Origin: Flavobacteriales bacterium
GTDB lineage: Bacteria > Bacteroidota > Bacteroidia > Flavobacteriales > Flavobacteriaceae
DNA: 32,901 nt
Direction: 5' to 3'
NCBI GenBank assembly: GCA_027065715.1
Contig: JAMONO010000096.1
Coordinates: 1 to 32,901 of the forward strand
Shown: positions 17,050 to 24,973 of the stretch, piece by piece
How positions within the stretch are numbered: position 1 is the stretch's first letter
Layout: every line of letters begins with the position of its first letter
Notes under the pieces: model-generated
Database searches by the model: none
Told to the model about the DNA's origin: nothing
The model's input: the letters and a program-made list of their open reading frames with translations, nothing else
Position numbers and translations under genes: made by a program

Positions 17050-19335
17050 TTATTTAAAAATATATGATACTCCGATATTAACCGAACGAATTTCGCCCGG
17101 TCGATAAGAAGTTCCCCAAGCCGATTTACTGGCAGAAGTAGCATACAACTCATTGGTCAGGTTTAGGATATTAAACCAAACATTAAAGCCGTTCATACGT
17201 TTTCCTATTCTCAAATTATAAGTATCATAACCTTCGTATTTTTTTGTATTGGCTTCGTCCATATAGTAAGGATCGACATGAAACCATTCCAATCCCATGT
17301 ATGCACCTTTGATATATGAAGGGTGATATTTTATTTCGGAACTCATGATTAATTTGGGTGCTCCCGGCATTTCGTTTCCCGAATAATCTTTACCCTTGGG
17401 TGTATAAACATCAAATAGATGTGAACTAATGGCTCCGTTAAATTTGAATGTCAATTCTTTGGCAGCAAAAATTTGCGTGCTAAATTCCAGTCCACGGTGG
17501 GTAGTTTCCGCAACATTTTGATTGACACGAGAACCGTCATTCTGTTTTACCGAAATAATTTCGTTTTCGGCTTTTAGAACATAATACGACAAGTCCAAAA
17601 CAAATCTGTTGTTAAACAAACTTACCCAAGTTCCTCCTTCATAATTATTGTAGTAAACTGGGTCTAAACTCGGTACTTTTACACCACGATAAAGTTCACC
17701 GACTTCGGGTGGACGAAAACCCTTACTGTAATTGGCATAAAAACTCAATTGATTATTAACCTTGTAAACCAATCCGAATTTGGGTGTAAAGGCTTTAAAA
17801 GAATCTTTTGAATCGGGTGCTCCCGAATAAGCTTCCGTTCCCAAATTGTTGCTGTAATCATAATTAATATTGTCATATCTGAAAGCTGCCAAAAATTTAA
17901 ATTGATCATTCAATTTGTATTGAGCATTGGCAAAAATTCCAACATTAAACAAATTGACATTATAATCGGTCAATAAAGAATCGGTTTCTTGGTAAGTATC
18001 ATAAATTGCATCGTCCGTTTTATGCACCTTAATATATTTGGCATAATATGAATTGGGACTATAATCAAACGAAATACCTCCGGTTAAGTTCAATTTTTCT
18101 GTTTTAACTTGATCTTGAATAACACTACCTATACTGTAAAATTTGTTTTCGTTGATTTGTCCGTGTGCCAAATTGGGGTCGCCCGTGTGTGCCCAAGGCT
18201 TGTAATCGTCTTTGATCCTATAATGTGGATTTTGTCCCACTTTGTTAAATCGGGCAAAAAGAGTGGCTCTTAAATAATTTTTTTTGCTTATTTGATGATT
18301 GATTTGCGAATAATAACGTAAGGCTTGCACCTTGCGGTATGTAAACCGATATTGCGAAGTTACATTTTGCGAATAAAAATACAAACTATCCAAACCTCCG
18401 GTCATGTCGGTCTTATAATCGATAAAATTAACAGCCGATTTGACGTATGTCTTGGAATTTAACTGACTGTTTATTTTAAAAAAAAACGAAATTTTGTCAT
18501 AGTCGGAATGTTCTCTATAACCGTTTTTTCTACCGCTATATGCCAGCGACCCTATAACACCGGTTTGGGCAAAACTATTTGATAACTCAACGCCTTCGGA
18601 AGAATATCCGTTGGTATTGGTTGTTGCAAAAAACTTATATGAAGGAGCCGCAGTAGGTTCTTTGGTTACAAAATTAATGGCACCGCCGATGGCATCACTG
18701 CCATACAAAGCCGAATAAGGACCTCTAATAATTTCGACTTTTTTTAACGAAATATGATTGATTTCAATCAAAGCATTGTGATTAAAAACACCGGTTGTTC
18801 TAATGGGAATACCATCTTCCAAATATAAAAATACACTTTTGTAACTTATGGGCTGTCTGATAGACATGGAATGTTGTTCATTGCCCAAATCCACCATCAT
18901 AACTCCCGGCGCTTTGTTTAATATTTCTTCCAGACTAACCGGTTTGGTTTCTTCAATTTCCTTTGCCGAAATTTGTGTTATGGATACAGGTACACCCTTA
19001 CGTTGTTGTCGTTCGGTACCGGTTGTAATAACCACTTTTTCCAATTGATCGGGTTTGGCGTTGAGCTTGATTATAGGGGGTATTTCCTCGGCTTTATATA
19101 TTTTGGTTTCATACCCGAGATAATTGATAGTTACTTGTGTATTAGCAGGCACATTTTTCATAATAAAATTACCTGTAATGTCGGTAACGGTTCCAAGATT
19201 ATCATCTACAAAAATATTGACTCCCATCAAGGCTTCATGTGTTTGATTATCAATAACTTTTCCTTTTATATCAATATTTTGTCCCCATAATATCAAAACA
19301 TAAAATAAATTAGATATCAATATTATTTTTTTCAT
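17050..19335 (-). CDS. TonB-dependent outer-membrane receptor (substrate unknown)
   Basis: The 761-residue protein has a signal peptide (residues 1-18) and a CarboxypepD_reg-like domain at about 21-93 (DIKGKVIDNQTHEALMGVNI, ITGNFIMKNVP). The plug domain spans about 105-230 (LEEILNKAPGVMMVDLGNEQ, EIIRGPYSALYGSDAIGGAI). A 22-strand barrel follows, ending in the aromatic VSYIFK. Barrel motifs such as YANYSKGFRPPEVGELYRG are those of siderophore and metal-type receptors rather than SusC. The plug has an unusual segment, GNEQHSMSIRQP, followed by GVFNHNALIE. No TonB box or substrate was identified. It is followed by the Asp-box lipoprotein and preceded by the copper-receptor operon, so metal-complex uptake is plausible but unproven. 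Confidence 0.92.
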   Translation of the reverse strand: MKKIILISNLFYVLILWGQNIDIKGKVIDNQTHEALMGVNIFVDDNLGTVTDITGNFIMKNVPANTQVTINYLGYETKIYKAEEIPPIIKLNAKPDQLEKVVITTGTERQQRKGVPVSITQISAKEIEETKPVSLEEILNKAPGVMMVDLGNEQHSMSIRQPISYKSVFLYLEDGIPIRTTGVFNHNALIEINHISLKKVEIIRGPYSALYGSDAIGGAINFVTKEPTAAPSYKFFATTNTNGYSSEGVELSNSFAQTGVIGSLAYSGRKNGYREHSDYDKISFFFKINSQLNSKTYVKSAVNFIDYKTDMTGGLDSLYFYSQNVTSQYRFTYRKVQALRYYSQINHQISKKNYLRATLFARFNKVGQNPHYRIKDDYKPWAHTGDPNLAHGQINENKFYSIGSVIQDQVKTEKLNLTGGISFDYSPNSYYAKYIKVHKTDDAIYDTYQETDSLLTDYNVNLFNVGIFANAQYKLNDQFKFLAAFRYDNINYDYSNNLGTEAYSGAPDSKDSFKAFTPKFGLVYKVNNQLSFYANYSKGFRPPEVGELYRGVKVPSLDPVYYNNYEGGTWVSLFNNRFVLDLSYYVLKAENEIISVKQNDGSRVNQNVAETTHRGLEFSTQIFAAKELTFKFNGAISSHLFDVYTPKGKDYSGNEMPGAPKLIMSSEIKYHPSYIKGAYMGLEWFHVDPYYMDEANTKKYEGYDTYNLRIGKRMNGFNVWFNILNLTNELYATSASKSAWGTSYRPGEIRSVNIGVSYIFK

Positions 19336-19390
19336 TTTTATTTTTTTATTTATTAATATATTTGTTATATTTTTTTAGTAAAAACATAAG

Positions 19391-19443
19391 CCTCCCCGGT
19401 CAATTTTCCGGATAAGAAAATGACTGTTAAATCATAGAGGAGG
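19391..19443 (-). other. Possible RNA fold upstream of TonB receptor 2 (CCTCC/GGAGG stem)
   Basis: CCTCC at 19391-19395 can pair with GGAGG at 19439-19443, enclosing a CCGG/CCGG hairpin (19396-19399 with 19408-19411). It lies 56 bases before the receptor ATG on the minus strand. A near-match to the -7 box (TATGTTTT, 19381-19388) is closer to the gene, so this fold may sit outside the transcript. I recognise no riboswitch class. Confidence 0.3.
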
Positions 19444-19445
19444 TA

Positions 19446-19526
19446 AAGCAATACCGGAATTATATATTTTTTGAAAAATGAGAACGTTCGCCAAAAGTTC
19501 AACTCAAAAATATACCGGTATTGCTT
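19446..19526. repeat. 12-base perfect inverted repeat AAGCAATACCGG between lipoprotein and TonB receptor 2
   Basis: AAGCAATACCGG (19446-19457) and CCGGTATTGCTT (19515-19526) are perfect reverse complements separated by 57 bases. The inner flanks also resemble each other after a 5-base insertion (TATATTTTT against AAAAATATA). It starts 29 bases after the stop of the Met-rich lipoprotein on the minus strand. It may end that operon's transcript or be a small inverted-repeat element. Confidence 0.78.
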
Positions 19527-19555
19527 ATTTCAAATGAACCAAATCAATTTACTTT

Positions 19556-20320
19556 TTATTGGTGGTATGTAAAACGGGTTTTGCTGCAACCGTTTACTTC
19601 AAAGTTTTGACTGTTTCCGGTTACCGGTGTTCCGTTTTCAACTTTTTTTGCCGAAATAACCACAAAATAGTCGGTTCCGTCTTGCAATTCGGTTACCGGA
19701 CGCATCCAACCGTTGCTACCGTCAAGCGTAATGGTATGTGTTGAACGTGTTTTGTCGATCATGGGTACCTTATAAAAAGGTTTGGCATCGGCAGGCTTGC
19801 CGGTATTCGGATCAATTTCGATCAATTTGATACAATACAAATCGGCTTCGGGCGATGCCGTCCAATCGACTTTAATGGTTTGAGGACCGGCACTTTGATT
19901 GTACGTTAATGTGATTTGTGGCACGGTTGTATCTTCTCCTTCCAAAACATCGGTAAGGGTTTTGATATAACCGTCGCTAAACTTCAATTTAAAAGTATAA
20001 GTTCCGGCAGCAGGCATGTTGTTTGCCGGTTGTCCGGCTCCGGTCAATTTGCCGGCTCCTGCCCAAAACGAGTGCAAATCGTAAGTAGCACCGTCGGGAC
20101 CGGTTACACTGCTGCCATCGGCAACAATTTCTTCACCACCGGCAAAAAATATAGGTAAATATTTGGCATTACCCATCATCATCATTTTTTTGGTCAAAAC
20201 ATCGACATAAGCATCGTCGTGTGTATTTATAATTTCTTCTTCGTCATCATTGCTACAAGCGGTTATGGTGAATAACGAAGCAATCATTAACATGGAAATA
20301 AATATTTTTAAAGTTTTCAT
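19556..20320 (-). CDS. Met-rich, Fn3-like surface lipoprotein partner of the copper receptor
   Basis: The 254-residue product has a lipoprotein signal (MIASLFTITAC, Cys22) followed by the acidic SNDDEEE stretch, which resembles export signals that send Bacteroidota lipoproteins to the cell surface. Near the new N-terminus is KKMMMMGNAKYLPIFFAGGE with four consecutive Met. The rest is predicted beta-rich. TYTFKLKFSDGYIKTL is followed by an Fn3-like half with LTYNQSAGPQTIKVDWTASP and DGTDYFVVISAKKV. I recognise no named family. It starts 29 bases after the copper receptor stop, so the two are probably one operon. A copper-capturing surface lipoprotein, comparable in role to HmuY for haem, is a reasonable guess. 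Confidence 0.72.
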   Translation of the reverse strand: MKTLKIFISMLMIASLFTITACSNDDEEEIINTHDDAYVDVLTKKMMMMGNAKYLPIFFAGGEEIVADGSSVTGPDGATYDLHSFWAGAGKLTGAGQPANNMPAAGTYTFKLKFSDGYIKTLTDVLEGEDTTVPQITLTYNQSAGPQTIKVDWTASPEADLYCIKLIEIDPNTGKPADAKPFYKVPMIDKTRSTHTITLDGSNGWMRPVTELQDGTDYFVVISAKKVENGTPVTGNSQNFEVNGCSKTRFTYHQ

Positions 20321-20349
20321 ATTTTTTATTTTTTAATTAAGGTTAGAGG

Positions 20350-22635
20350 TTAAAATTTGTATTTCATAAAAACGCTGAAACTTCTGCCCGGTTCAAAAAT
20401 TCGACGTCCGTTGAGGTCATCGGCATTGACAAAGGCAAAATTTAAATGGTTGTAATAGGCTTCGTCGGTAATATTCAATACCGCTCCGCCTATTGACAAG
20501 CCTTTTACGGGTTTCCAACCCGCTCTAAAATCAAAAGTGGTATGTCCGGGAGTTTTTGTTTCTAAAAAACTCGGAGCATAATCGGTTTGATCTGCTACAA
20601 TTTCGGTGCGCAGGTCTAACCAATAATTGTTTTTTTCGTATTTAAAATCAAGATGTGCATTGGGCGGAGCAACTTGCGACAAAGGTTCGTCCAAAGTGGT
20701 ATTGTAAGCTTTGGTAAAAGCCATATCGGCACTTATCGTAAAATAATCGGTAAATTGATATGACACATAAGCATCAAAACCATATTGATAAGCATTGACA
20801 TTATTAAACACTTTGGGCGACTTGGGGGCGCCGCCACAACCACCTTCCGTTGATATGAGCGACGGGGTTAATACGGGTGTGATATAGTCTTGAAAATAAG
20901 AATAAAAAAGACTGGCACCGGTTTTAAAATCGCTCCATTTTTTTTGAACGGACCATTCTACCTGATTATTAATTTCGGGTTTTAAATTGGGGTTTCCGAT
21001 GTACTCACGCGAATCTCTTCCAACGATAAAACGGTATATATAACGTTCAATCATAGAAGGCGTTCGGGTGCCGCGTCCAAAAGCCAATTGGGTCTGAAAA
21101 TCGGTTTTTTTGTATTTAAGTGAGATATTTCCACCTACGGTTACATCGGTTTTTTGACCGATTTTGCCATAAATATCAATAAAACCTTTTGCCGGATCTT
21201 GACTTTCGGAGACTACATAATCGGTTCGTATGCCCAGGGTCAAATACAACTTGTCGGTCAGTTTTTTATTGGCTTCGGCAAAAACACCAAAATCATTGAT
21301 ATACGAGTCTTGCCATACCTTTAACTTTTTGACTATAACCGGGTCTAATGGCACTCCGGTTGCCGGATTATTATTGATAATTACGGTTTTGGTACCGTCT
21401 CGTCTAATTATATCGGCGTCTAATCCGGTATAAATCAACCAATTGTTTTTGGGGGTTAAAGCCAATTCAAATTTTCCGCCCATGGTATTGGACGTAACCG
21501 GTGTCCGTGCGTCAATACCGGGGTAGTTGGGACGGGGTTTATCCATTTCATATCCGTTAGTCATCAAATGATCGACATACGAATAGTATGACTTAAACTG
21601 CATATATTTGATTCTATCGGAAATTTTTTTGATTTTATAATCCAACCCCAACAAATAACTGTCGTCTTTGGGCGAATCCATCATCAATCCGGCATGTTTG
21701 ATATCACGTCCGAATTTTTGATGCCAATTGACCTGCAAACGTTGATTTTGATTAGGATTGTATCCCAACTTGATCGAATAGCTGTCGGTTTTAAATCCCG
21801 AAGAAGTCAATTGTCCGGCGCCGTCCGTATAGTCGCCAAAATCACGATGTTCGCCATCTATACTCAGGTCGTATTTTTTTTCGGCATACATGATGTCGGC
21901 ACGCATAACGGTATTGTTGCCGTTGGTTTCGTTACCAACCTGAAAATCGCCATGCCAACCGTAATCTTCGGGAGTAGGTTCGCGGGTTATCATATTGACA
22001 ATTCCTCCAAAAGTTTGCCCGAAACGAACGGTAAAGGGTCCTTTTACGACTTCTATTTTTCGCACCGATTCGGGTATCACATGAGCTGTAATAGGATCCA
22101 TGCGGTTGGGACATGCATTGACCATTTTGTTTCCTCCGTCATATTTAATGTTCATTTCTTCATATTTAAATGAACGTAACGAAGGTTCCATGGCTGATGC
22201 ACTTCTTTTTTGAATGTTAAAACCCGGTATATCTTTAAACAAATCGGCGACATTACGCGGCTGGCTGCCGTTTTTGACTTCGTCCATTACCACTATGGAG
22301 TGCGTTATGTCTTCTAAGGGATTGGCTTTTACAACCACTTCATCTAACGAGATGTTTTTGGGTTGTAAAAATATCTTGATACCGTTTTGAGCCGGTATCT
22401 CAACACTTATATATTCGGGGTGAGAAACCGACAAAACTTGTCCTTCGGTTGCCTTAATATGAAAAATACCGTCAAAATCGGAAGAACTTCGATTTTGAGT
22501 TTTTTTAACCAAAATTGTGGCTCCCGGAACAGGTTCGTGTGTTTCGGTATCAATTATTTTTCCTGTGACAGATGTATTTTGTGCATAAACAGTGCTTATG
22601 AACAAAACAAACATCCATTGCAATGTTGTTTTCAT
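20350..22635 (-). CDS. TonB-dependent copper receptor, OprC/NosA type
   Basis: The 761-residue outer-membrane receptor has a signal peptide (1-19) and a CarboxypepD_reg-like domain at about 21-95 (SVTGKIIDTETHEPVPGATI). The plug is at about 105-220 (VADLFKDIPGFNIQKR, VVKGPFTVRFGQTFGGIVNM). A beta-barrel follows, ending FSVFMKYKF. Two motifs match the copper site known from Pseudomonas OprC, CxxxM with HxM: NACPNRMDP gives Cys175 and Met179 in the plug, and VDHLMTNGY gives His356 and Met358 in the barrel. The N-terminal extension is absent from OprC itself but usual in Bacteroidota. It would import copper using TonB energy. It precedes the Met-rich lipoprotein gene. The family call is strong; ligand identity rests on the motifs. 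Confidence 0.9.
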   Translation of the reverse strand: MKTTLQWMFVLFISTVYAQNTSVTGKIIDTETHEPVPGATILVKKTQNRSSSDFDGIFHIKATEGQVLSVSHPEYISVEIPAQNGIKIFLQPKNISLDEVVVKANPLEDITHSIVVMDEVKNGSQPRNVADLFKDIPGFNIQKRSASAMEPSLRSFKYEEMNIKYDGGNKMVNACPNRMDPITAHVIPESVRKIEVVKGPFTVRFGQTFGGIVNMITREPTPEDYGWHGDFQVGNETNGNNTVMRADIMYAEKKYDLSIDGEHRDFGDYTDGAGQLTSSGFKTDSYSIKLGYNPNQNQRLQVNWHQKFGRDIKHAGLMMDSPKDDSYLLGLDYKIKKISDRIKYMQFKSYYSYVDHLMTNGYEMDKPRPNYPGIDARTPVTSNTMGGKFELALTPKNNWLIYTGLDADIIRRDGTKTVIINNNPATGVPLDPVIVKKLKVWQDSYINDFGVFAEANKKLTDKLYLTLGIRTDYVVSESQDPAKGFIDIYGKIGQKTDVTVGGNISLKYKKTDFQTQLAFGRGTRTPSMIERYIYRFIVGRDSREYIGNPNLKPEINNQVEWSVQKKWSDFKTGASLFYSYFQDYITPVLTPSLISTEGGCGGAPKSPKVFNNVNAYQYGFDAYVSYQFTDYFTISADMAFTKAYNTTLDEPLSQVAPPNAHLDFKYEKNNYWLDLRTEIVADQTDYAPSFLETKTPGHTTFDFRAGWKPVKGLSIGGAVLNITDEAYYNHLNFAFVNADDLNGRRIFEPGRSFSVFMKYKF

Positions 22636-22914
22636 TATTTTATACGTATTTATTTGATAATCTGTTAGTTATAAAACTTTTCGGTTTTTTTCTCATATAT
22701 GTTTTCCTGACCGTCTGTTGCTACAAATCGTCCAATAAAATTGAACCGAACTATTGTTCTTTGTTGTTTGAATTAAACATACATCTCTTATCTTGTAATC
22801 GTATTGGTGTAATACCAAAAACCGTTATTCAATTTTTGAAAAATTTACAGGTCATTTTACGATACAAGTTTTTCAAACTACTGACGGTAATCAAAAAAAC
22901 ACAAATTCGATTTA
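22636..22914. other. 279-base gap upstream of the copper receptor; no gene seen
   Basis: This gap lies between the copper receptor and the upstream Cys-motif membrane protein, both on the minus strand. The only ORF across it (22623..22922, plus) is Phe- and Leu-rich, overlaps the receptor start and resembles no family, so I reject it. I found no TAnnTTTG box close to the receptor. The length suggests its own regulated promoter or leader, but I see no clear operator or riboswitch. Confidence 0.5.
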
Positions 22915-23310
22915 TCAAATAAATACAGGTGGGGGTTTGAGAAGTTTTAACCTAAAACCGCTACTGGTTTTGGCACAGATAAAAATTTCGGCTTGTATTT
23001 CGTAGTTAAATTTGATATAGTAATACACCAAAATATTTTTGGAGAAATATATGGTATATTCTTTGAGTTTTAATTCGGGAAGTGTTGTTTTTTTGTTGGG
23101 TGATTTGGATTCATCATCGCCCAAAACTTTTTTAATTTCTTTTTTCAGATGACATTTTCCGTTACAGTGCATCTCGGGTTTGTCTTTATTTACACAAAGT
23201 TCTTCCGAAATGTATTTGTAATTGACAATATAATCCACCACGGGTATAGCAGGTGCCACTATAACCCCCGAATATATAATAATTAATATGTAAGAAACAA
23301 ATTGTTTCAA
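22915..23310 (-). CDS. Small membrane protein with CNGKCHLKK motif
   Basis: The 131-residue product has one N-terminal hydrophobic segment (YILIIIYSGVIVAPAIPVV). Next comes ELCVNKDKPEMHCNGKCHLKKE with three Cys, His and Met, then a charged stretch, a second hydrophobic stretch (YTIYFSKNILVYYYIKF) and the C-terminus LKLLKPPPVFI. I recall the PE(L/M)xCNGKCxL motif as recurrent in small Flavobacteriia proteins, but know of no proven function. The residues suggest Cu or another soft metal. The frame has no ATG: the track start is a TTG at 23310, and the frame is open back to a stop near 23377, so the N-terminus is uncertain. It lies upstream of the copper receptor. Confidence 0.75.
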   Translation of the reverse strand: MKQFVSYILIIIYSGVIVAPAIPVVDYIVNYKYISEELCVNKDKPEMHCNGKCHLKKEIKKVLGDDESKSPNKKTTLPELKLKEYTIYFSKNILVYYYIKFNYEIQAEIFICAKTSSGFRLKLLKPPPVFI

Positions 23311-23512
23311 ATTTAACCTAAGTTTTTTTTTAGTAGAATTTACAAGATTAATTTGCTTGATTTGCTCCGGCTATACAAAGCACAAGAACACAACCTATAA
23401 TTAAAGGGACTTGTAATAACACCCAAAAAGTGTATTATGAGGATATTTGTATATCTCAAATAGATTGAACCAAAAGCTAAATAATAACATATTTGCAGTA
23501 TTACTACAAATC

Positions 23513-23547
23513 CCTAAGCTAAAAATAAAGTAGTTGTATAGCTTAGG
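23513..23547 (-). other. Hairpin overlapping the stop codon of the upstream Cys-rich gene
   Basis: CCTAAGCTA (23513-23521) and TAGCTTAGG (23539-23547) form a 9-base perfect stem with a 17-base loop. On the minus strand the stem includes the stop codon of the 141-residue gene. No T run follows, so it is at best a weak terminator. Confidence 0.4.
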
Positions 23548-23968
23548 CAAACTGTGGAGGTCTAAAAAGTTTTTGGTTATAAGAACTCAAAGGGGGTTGG
23601 ATAATGAAATCTGAAATTTTGGTAAAATTATTTTCGGGACAGGTATAAACCGGTGGTATGTTTTCAAAAAGTTTGACTACAAAAACCGATATATTTAAAA
23701 CCTGCAATTTGGGTGTTTGTTTTTTTTGGTCGTTACACACTCTTTTGATAAGAGCTTTGAGGTAAGCGTCACCGTTTGATGCCATTTTGGCTTCATCGCT
23801 TTGACAAGAACAATCGCAATCGTCCGGAACTATTTGAACCATTTTATTCGATTGTTGCACCAAATAATATTGAACAAAAGGAACCAACGGCTGCAAAATA
23901 ACAGCCGAAAAAACAAAAATTAACAATATGCCTAAAAGTTTGTTCCTCAAGTTACATAAATTTACCAA
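23543..23968 (-). CDS. Small Cys-rich membrane protein, distant paralogue of the CNGKC protein
   Basis: The 141-residue product has the same plan as its downstream neighbour. A hydrophobic N-terminal segment (LLGILLIFVFSAVILQPLVP) is followed by DDCDCSCQSDEAKMASNG and VCNDQ, a hydrophobic stretch (LNISVFVVKLFENIPPVYTC) and a Pro-rich C-terminus (KLFRPPQFA). Cys in CDCSC and the nearby Met are candidate soft-metal ligands. The track start is TTG at 23968; a -7 box at 23971-23978 would put the transcript start at or after this codon, so a TTG six codons on (23950) is possible. There is no in-frame ATG. Function unknown; position suggests it belongs with the copper genes. Confidence 0.68.
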   Translation of the reverse strand: MVNLCNLRNKLLGILLIFVFSAVILQPLVPFVQYYLVQQSNKMVQIVPDDCDCSCQSDEAKMASNGDAYLKALIKRVCNDQKKQTPKLQVLNISVFVVKLFENIPPVYTCPENNFTKISDFIIQPPLSSYNQKLFRPPQFA

Positions 23969-23970
23969 AG

Positions 23971-23978
23971 CAAATATA
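23971..23978 (-). promoter_or_regulatory. -7 box TATATTTG upstream of the Cys-rich gene pair
   Basis: The minus strand reads TATATTTG, a perfect TAnnTTTG, immediately before the annotated TTG start. If used, the mRNA would be almost leaderless or the start codon lies downstream. No other clear promoter precedes this gene. Confidence 0.45.
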
Positions 23979-24012
23979 TAAAATATTTTTTAAGACACCA
24001 AAAGGTCTTTTA

Positions 24013-24804
24013 TTACAAATCGTTTCTTTGCAAAAAACGTTTGATTACCATAGGCATTTCGTCTTTGTTTTCGACATAGCTCATGTGTCCGTCTCCCAGT
24101 TCGATATAATCGGTTCCTTTGCAATGTTCGGCTAAGCTTCTTATTTTGTCCAAATCAATCAGGGGGTCTTTTTTGCCTACAATCCACAATTTGGGATATT
24201 GTTGTCGCGAACAAAACATTTCGGAACGGTCTTTACGCAACTTCATTCCTTTAAGAGCGGCAATAATGTTTTCGGGTGTCATTTTTAAAGCTTCCAAAAC
24301 AAGTTTTTGAATATCGTCTTTATATTTTTGACGATTATCGGGAGCAAAAAAACTGGGAATAGCGGCTTTAACATAAGCCTCATAATTTCGTTGAACGGTT
24401 TTAACCGCTCGTTCACGTGCTTCTTGCTTTTCAAAATTATCGGCAAAAGGATGTGAATTGAGCAAGCCCAGTGCCGCAACTTTTTCGGGGTACAATTCGG
24501 CAAATGCCAAGCTGATGTATCCGCCCATACTGTGACCGATAATGGTAGCCTGCAATATTTTTTCTCTATCGAGCAAATCTTTTATCAACATGGCTTGCTG
24601 TTCCATGGTATGCACATCGCATAATCCGTCACTGCTACCGTGTCCCAACAAATCGAGTGTATATATTTTGTGGTCTTCTTTGAGTGCATCGACAACTATA
24701 TCCCACATTTTGTGATTTTCCAAAAAACCGTGCACCAAAATAACCGGATTGCCCTCTCCTCGTGATTTATAATAGATTTCTGTTTTTTTGTAGGTATATT
24801 TCAT
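24013..24804 (-). CDS. Alpha/beta hydrolase
   Basis: The 263-residue product is a typical alpha/beta-hydrolase fold protein. The oxyanion-hole motif is VILVHGFLENHKMW and the nucleophile elbow is GHSMGG (Ser92). The acid is Asp213 in VGKKDPLIDL and the base His240 in LGDGHMSYVEN. DLLGHGSSDG matches the family's strand-4 region. There is no signal peptide, so it is cytoplasmic. Relatives include esterases, epoxide hydrolases and haloperoxidases, and the substrate cannot be read from sequence. It appears to be a single-gene unit with its own -7 box. Confidence 0.93.
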   Translation of the reverse strand: MKYTYKKTEIYYKSRGEGNPVILVHGFLENHKMWDIVVDALKEDHKIYTLDLLGHGSSDGLCDVHTMEQQAMLIKDLLDREKILQATIIGHSMGGYISLAFAELYPEKVAALGLLNSHPFADNFEKQEARERAVKTVQRNYEAYVKAAIPSFFAPDNRQKYKDDIQKLVLEALKMTPENIIAALKGMKLRKDRSEMFCSRQQYPKLWIVGKKDPLIDLDKIRSLAEHCKGTDYIELGDGHMSYVENKDEMPMVIKRFLQRNDL

Positions 24805-24844
24805 CGTTTGTTTATATTTAGTATTCTGTTTGTTTCGGATTTTT

Positions 24845-24852
24845 CAAATTTA
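24845..24852 (-). promoter_or_regulatory. -7 box TAAATTTG upstream of the hydrolase
   Basis: The minus strand reads TAAATTTG, matching TAnnTTTG, 40 bases before the hydrolase ATG. No distinct -33 TTG was fixed. Confidence 0.5.
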
Positions 24853-24889
24853 ATAAAAAAATGAAGATTTTGGTTTGATTTTATACACA

Positions 24890-24929
24890 AAAAAAACCTT
24901 TTATTCATAACAAGACGAATAAAAGGTTT
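24890..24929 (-). terminator. Terminator of the T9SS-secreted repeat protein
   Basis: AAACCTTTTATTC (24894-24906) pairs perfectly with GAATAAAAGGTTT (24917-24929), a 13-base stem with a 10-base loop. On the minus strand the stem is followed by a T run. It lies 44 bases after the stop of the repeat protein. Confidence 0.88.
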
Positions 24930-24973
24930 ACTAAGGAAAAACAAACAACAACTATTATGAACAATAATTCGGA

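Noticed and set aside
19391-19526. Cobalamin or other known riboswitch upstream of TonB receptor 2
   Set aside because: No B12-box or other riboswitch consensus was found, and the near-match -7 box lies downstream of the fold.
17050-20320. SusC/SusD polysaccharide-utilisation locus
   Set aside because: The receptors lack SusC-type length (about 1000 aa) and signature, and the lipoproteins are not SusD-like.
21694-22173. 159-aa plus-strand ORF opposite the copper receptor
   Set aside because: It is antisense to the conserved plug and ligand-motif region of the receptor; the receptor frame clearly explains the sequence.
17050-22635. Recent duplication of the two TonB receptors, both 761 aa
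   Set aside because: The equal length is coincidental: plug and barrel sequences differ throughout, and only one has the CxxxM motif.
22623-22922. 99-aa plus-strand ORF across the gap upstream of the copper receptor
   Set aside because: It is Phe- and Leu-rich, overlaps the receptor start on the opposite strand, and has no promoter or family resemblance.
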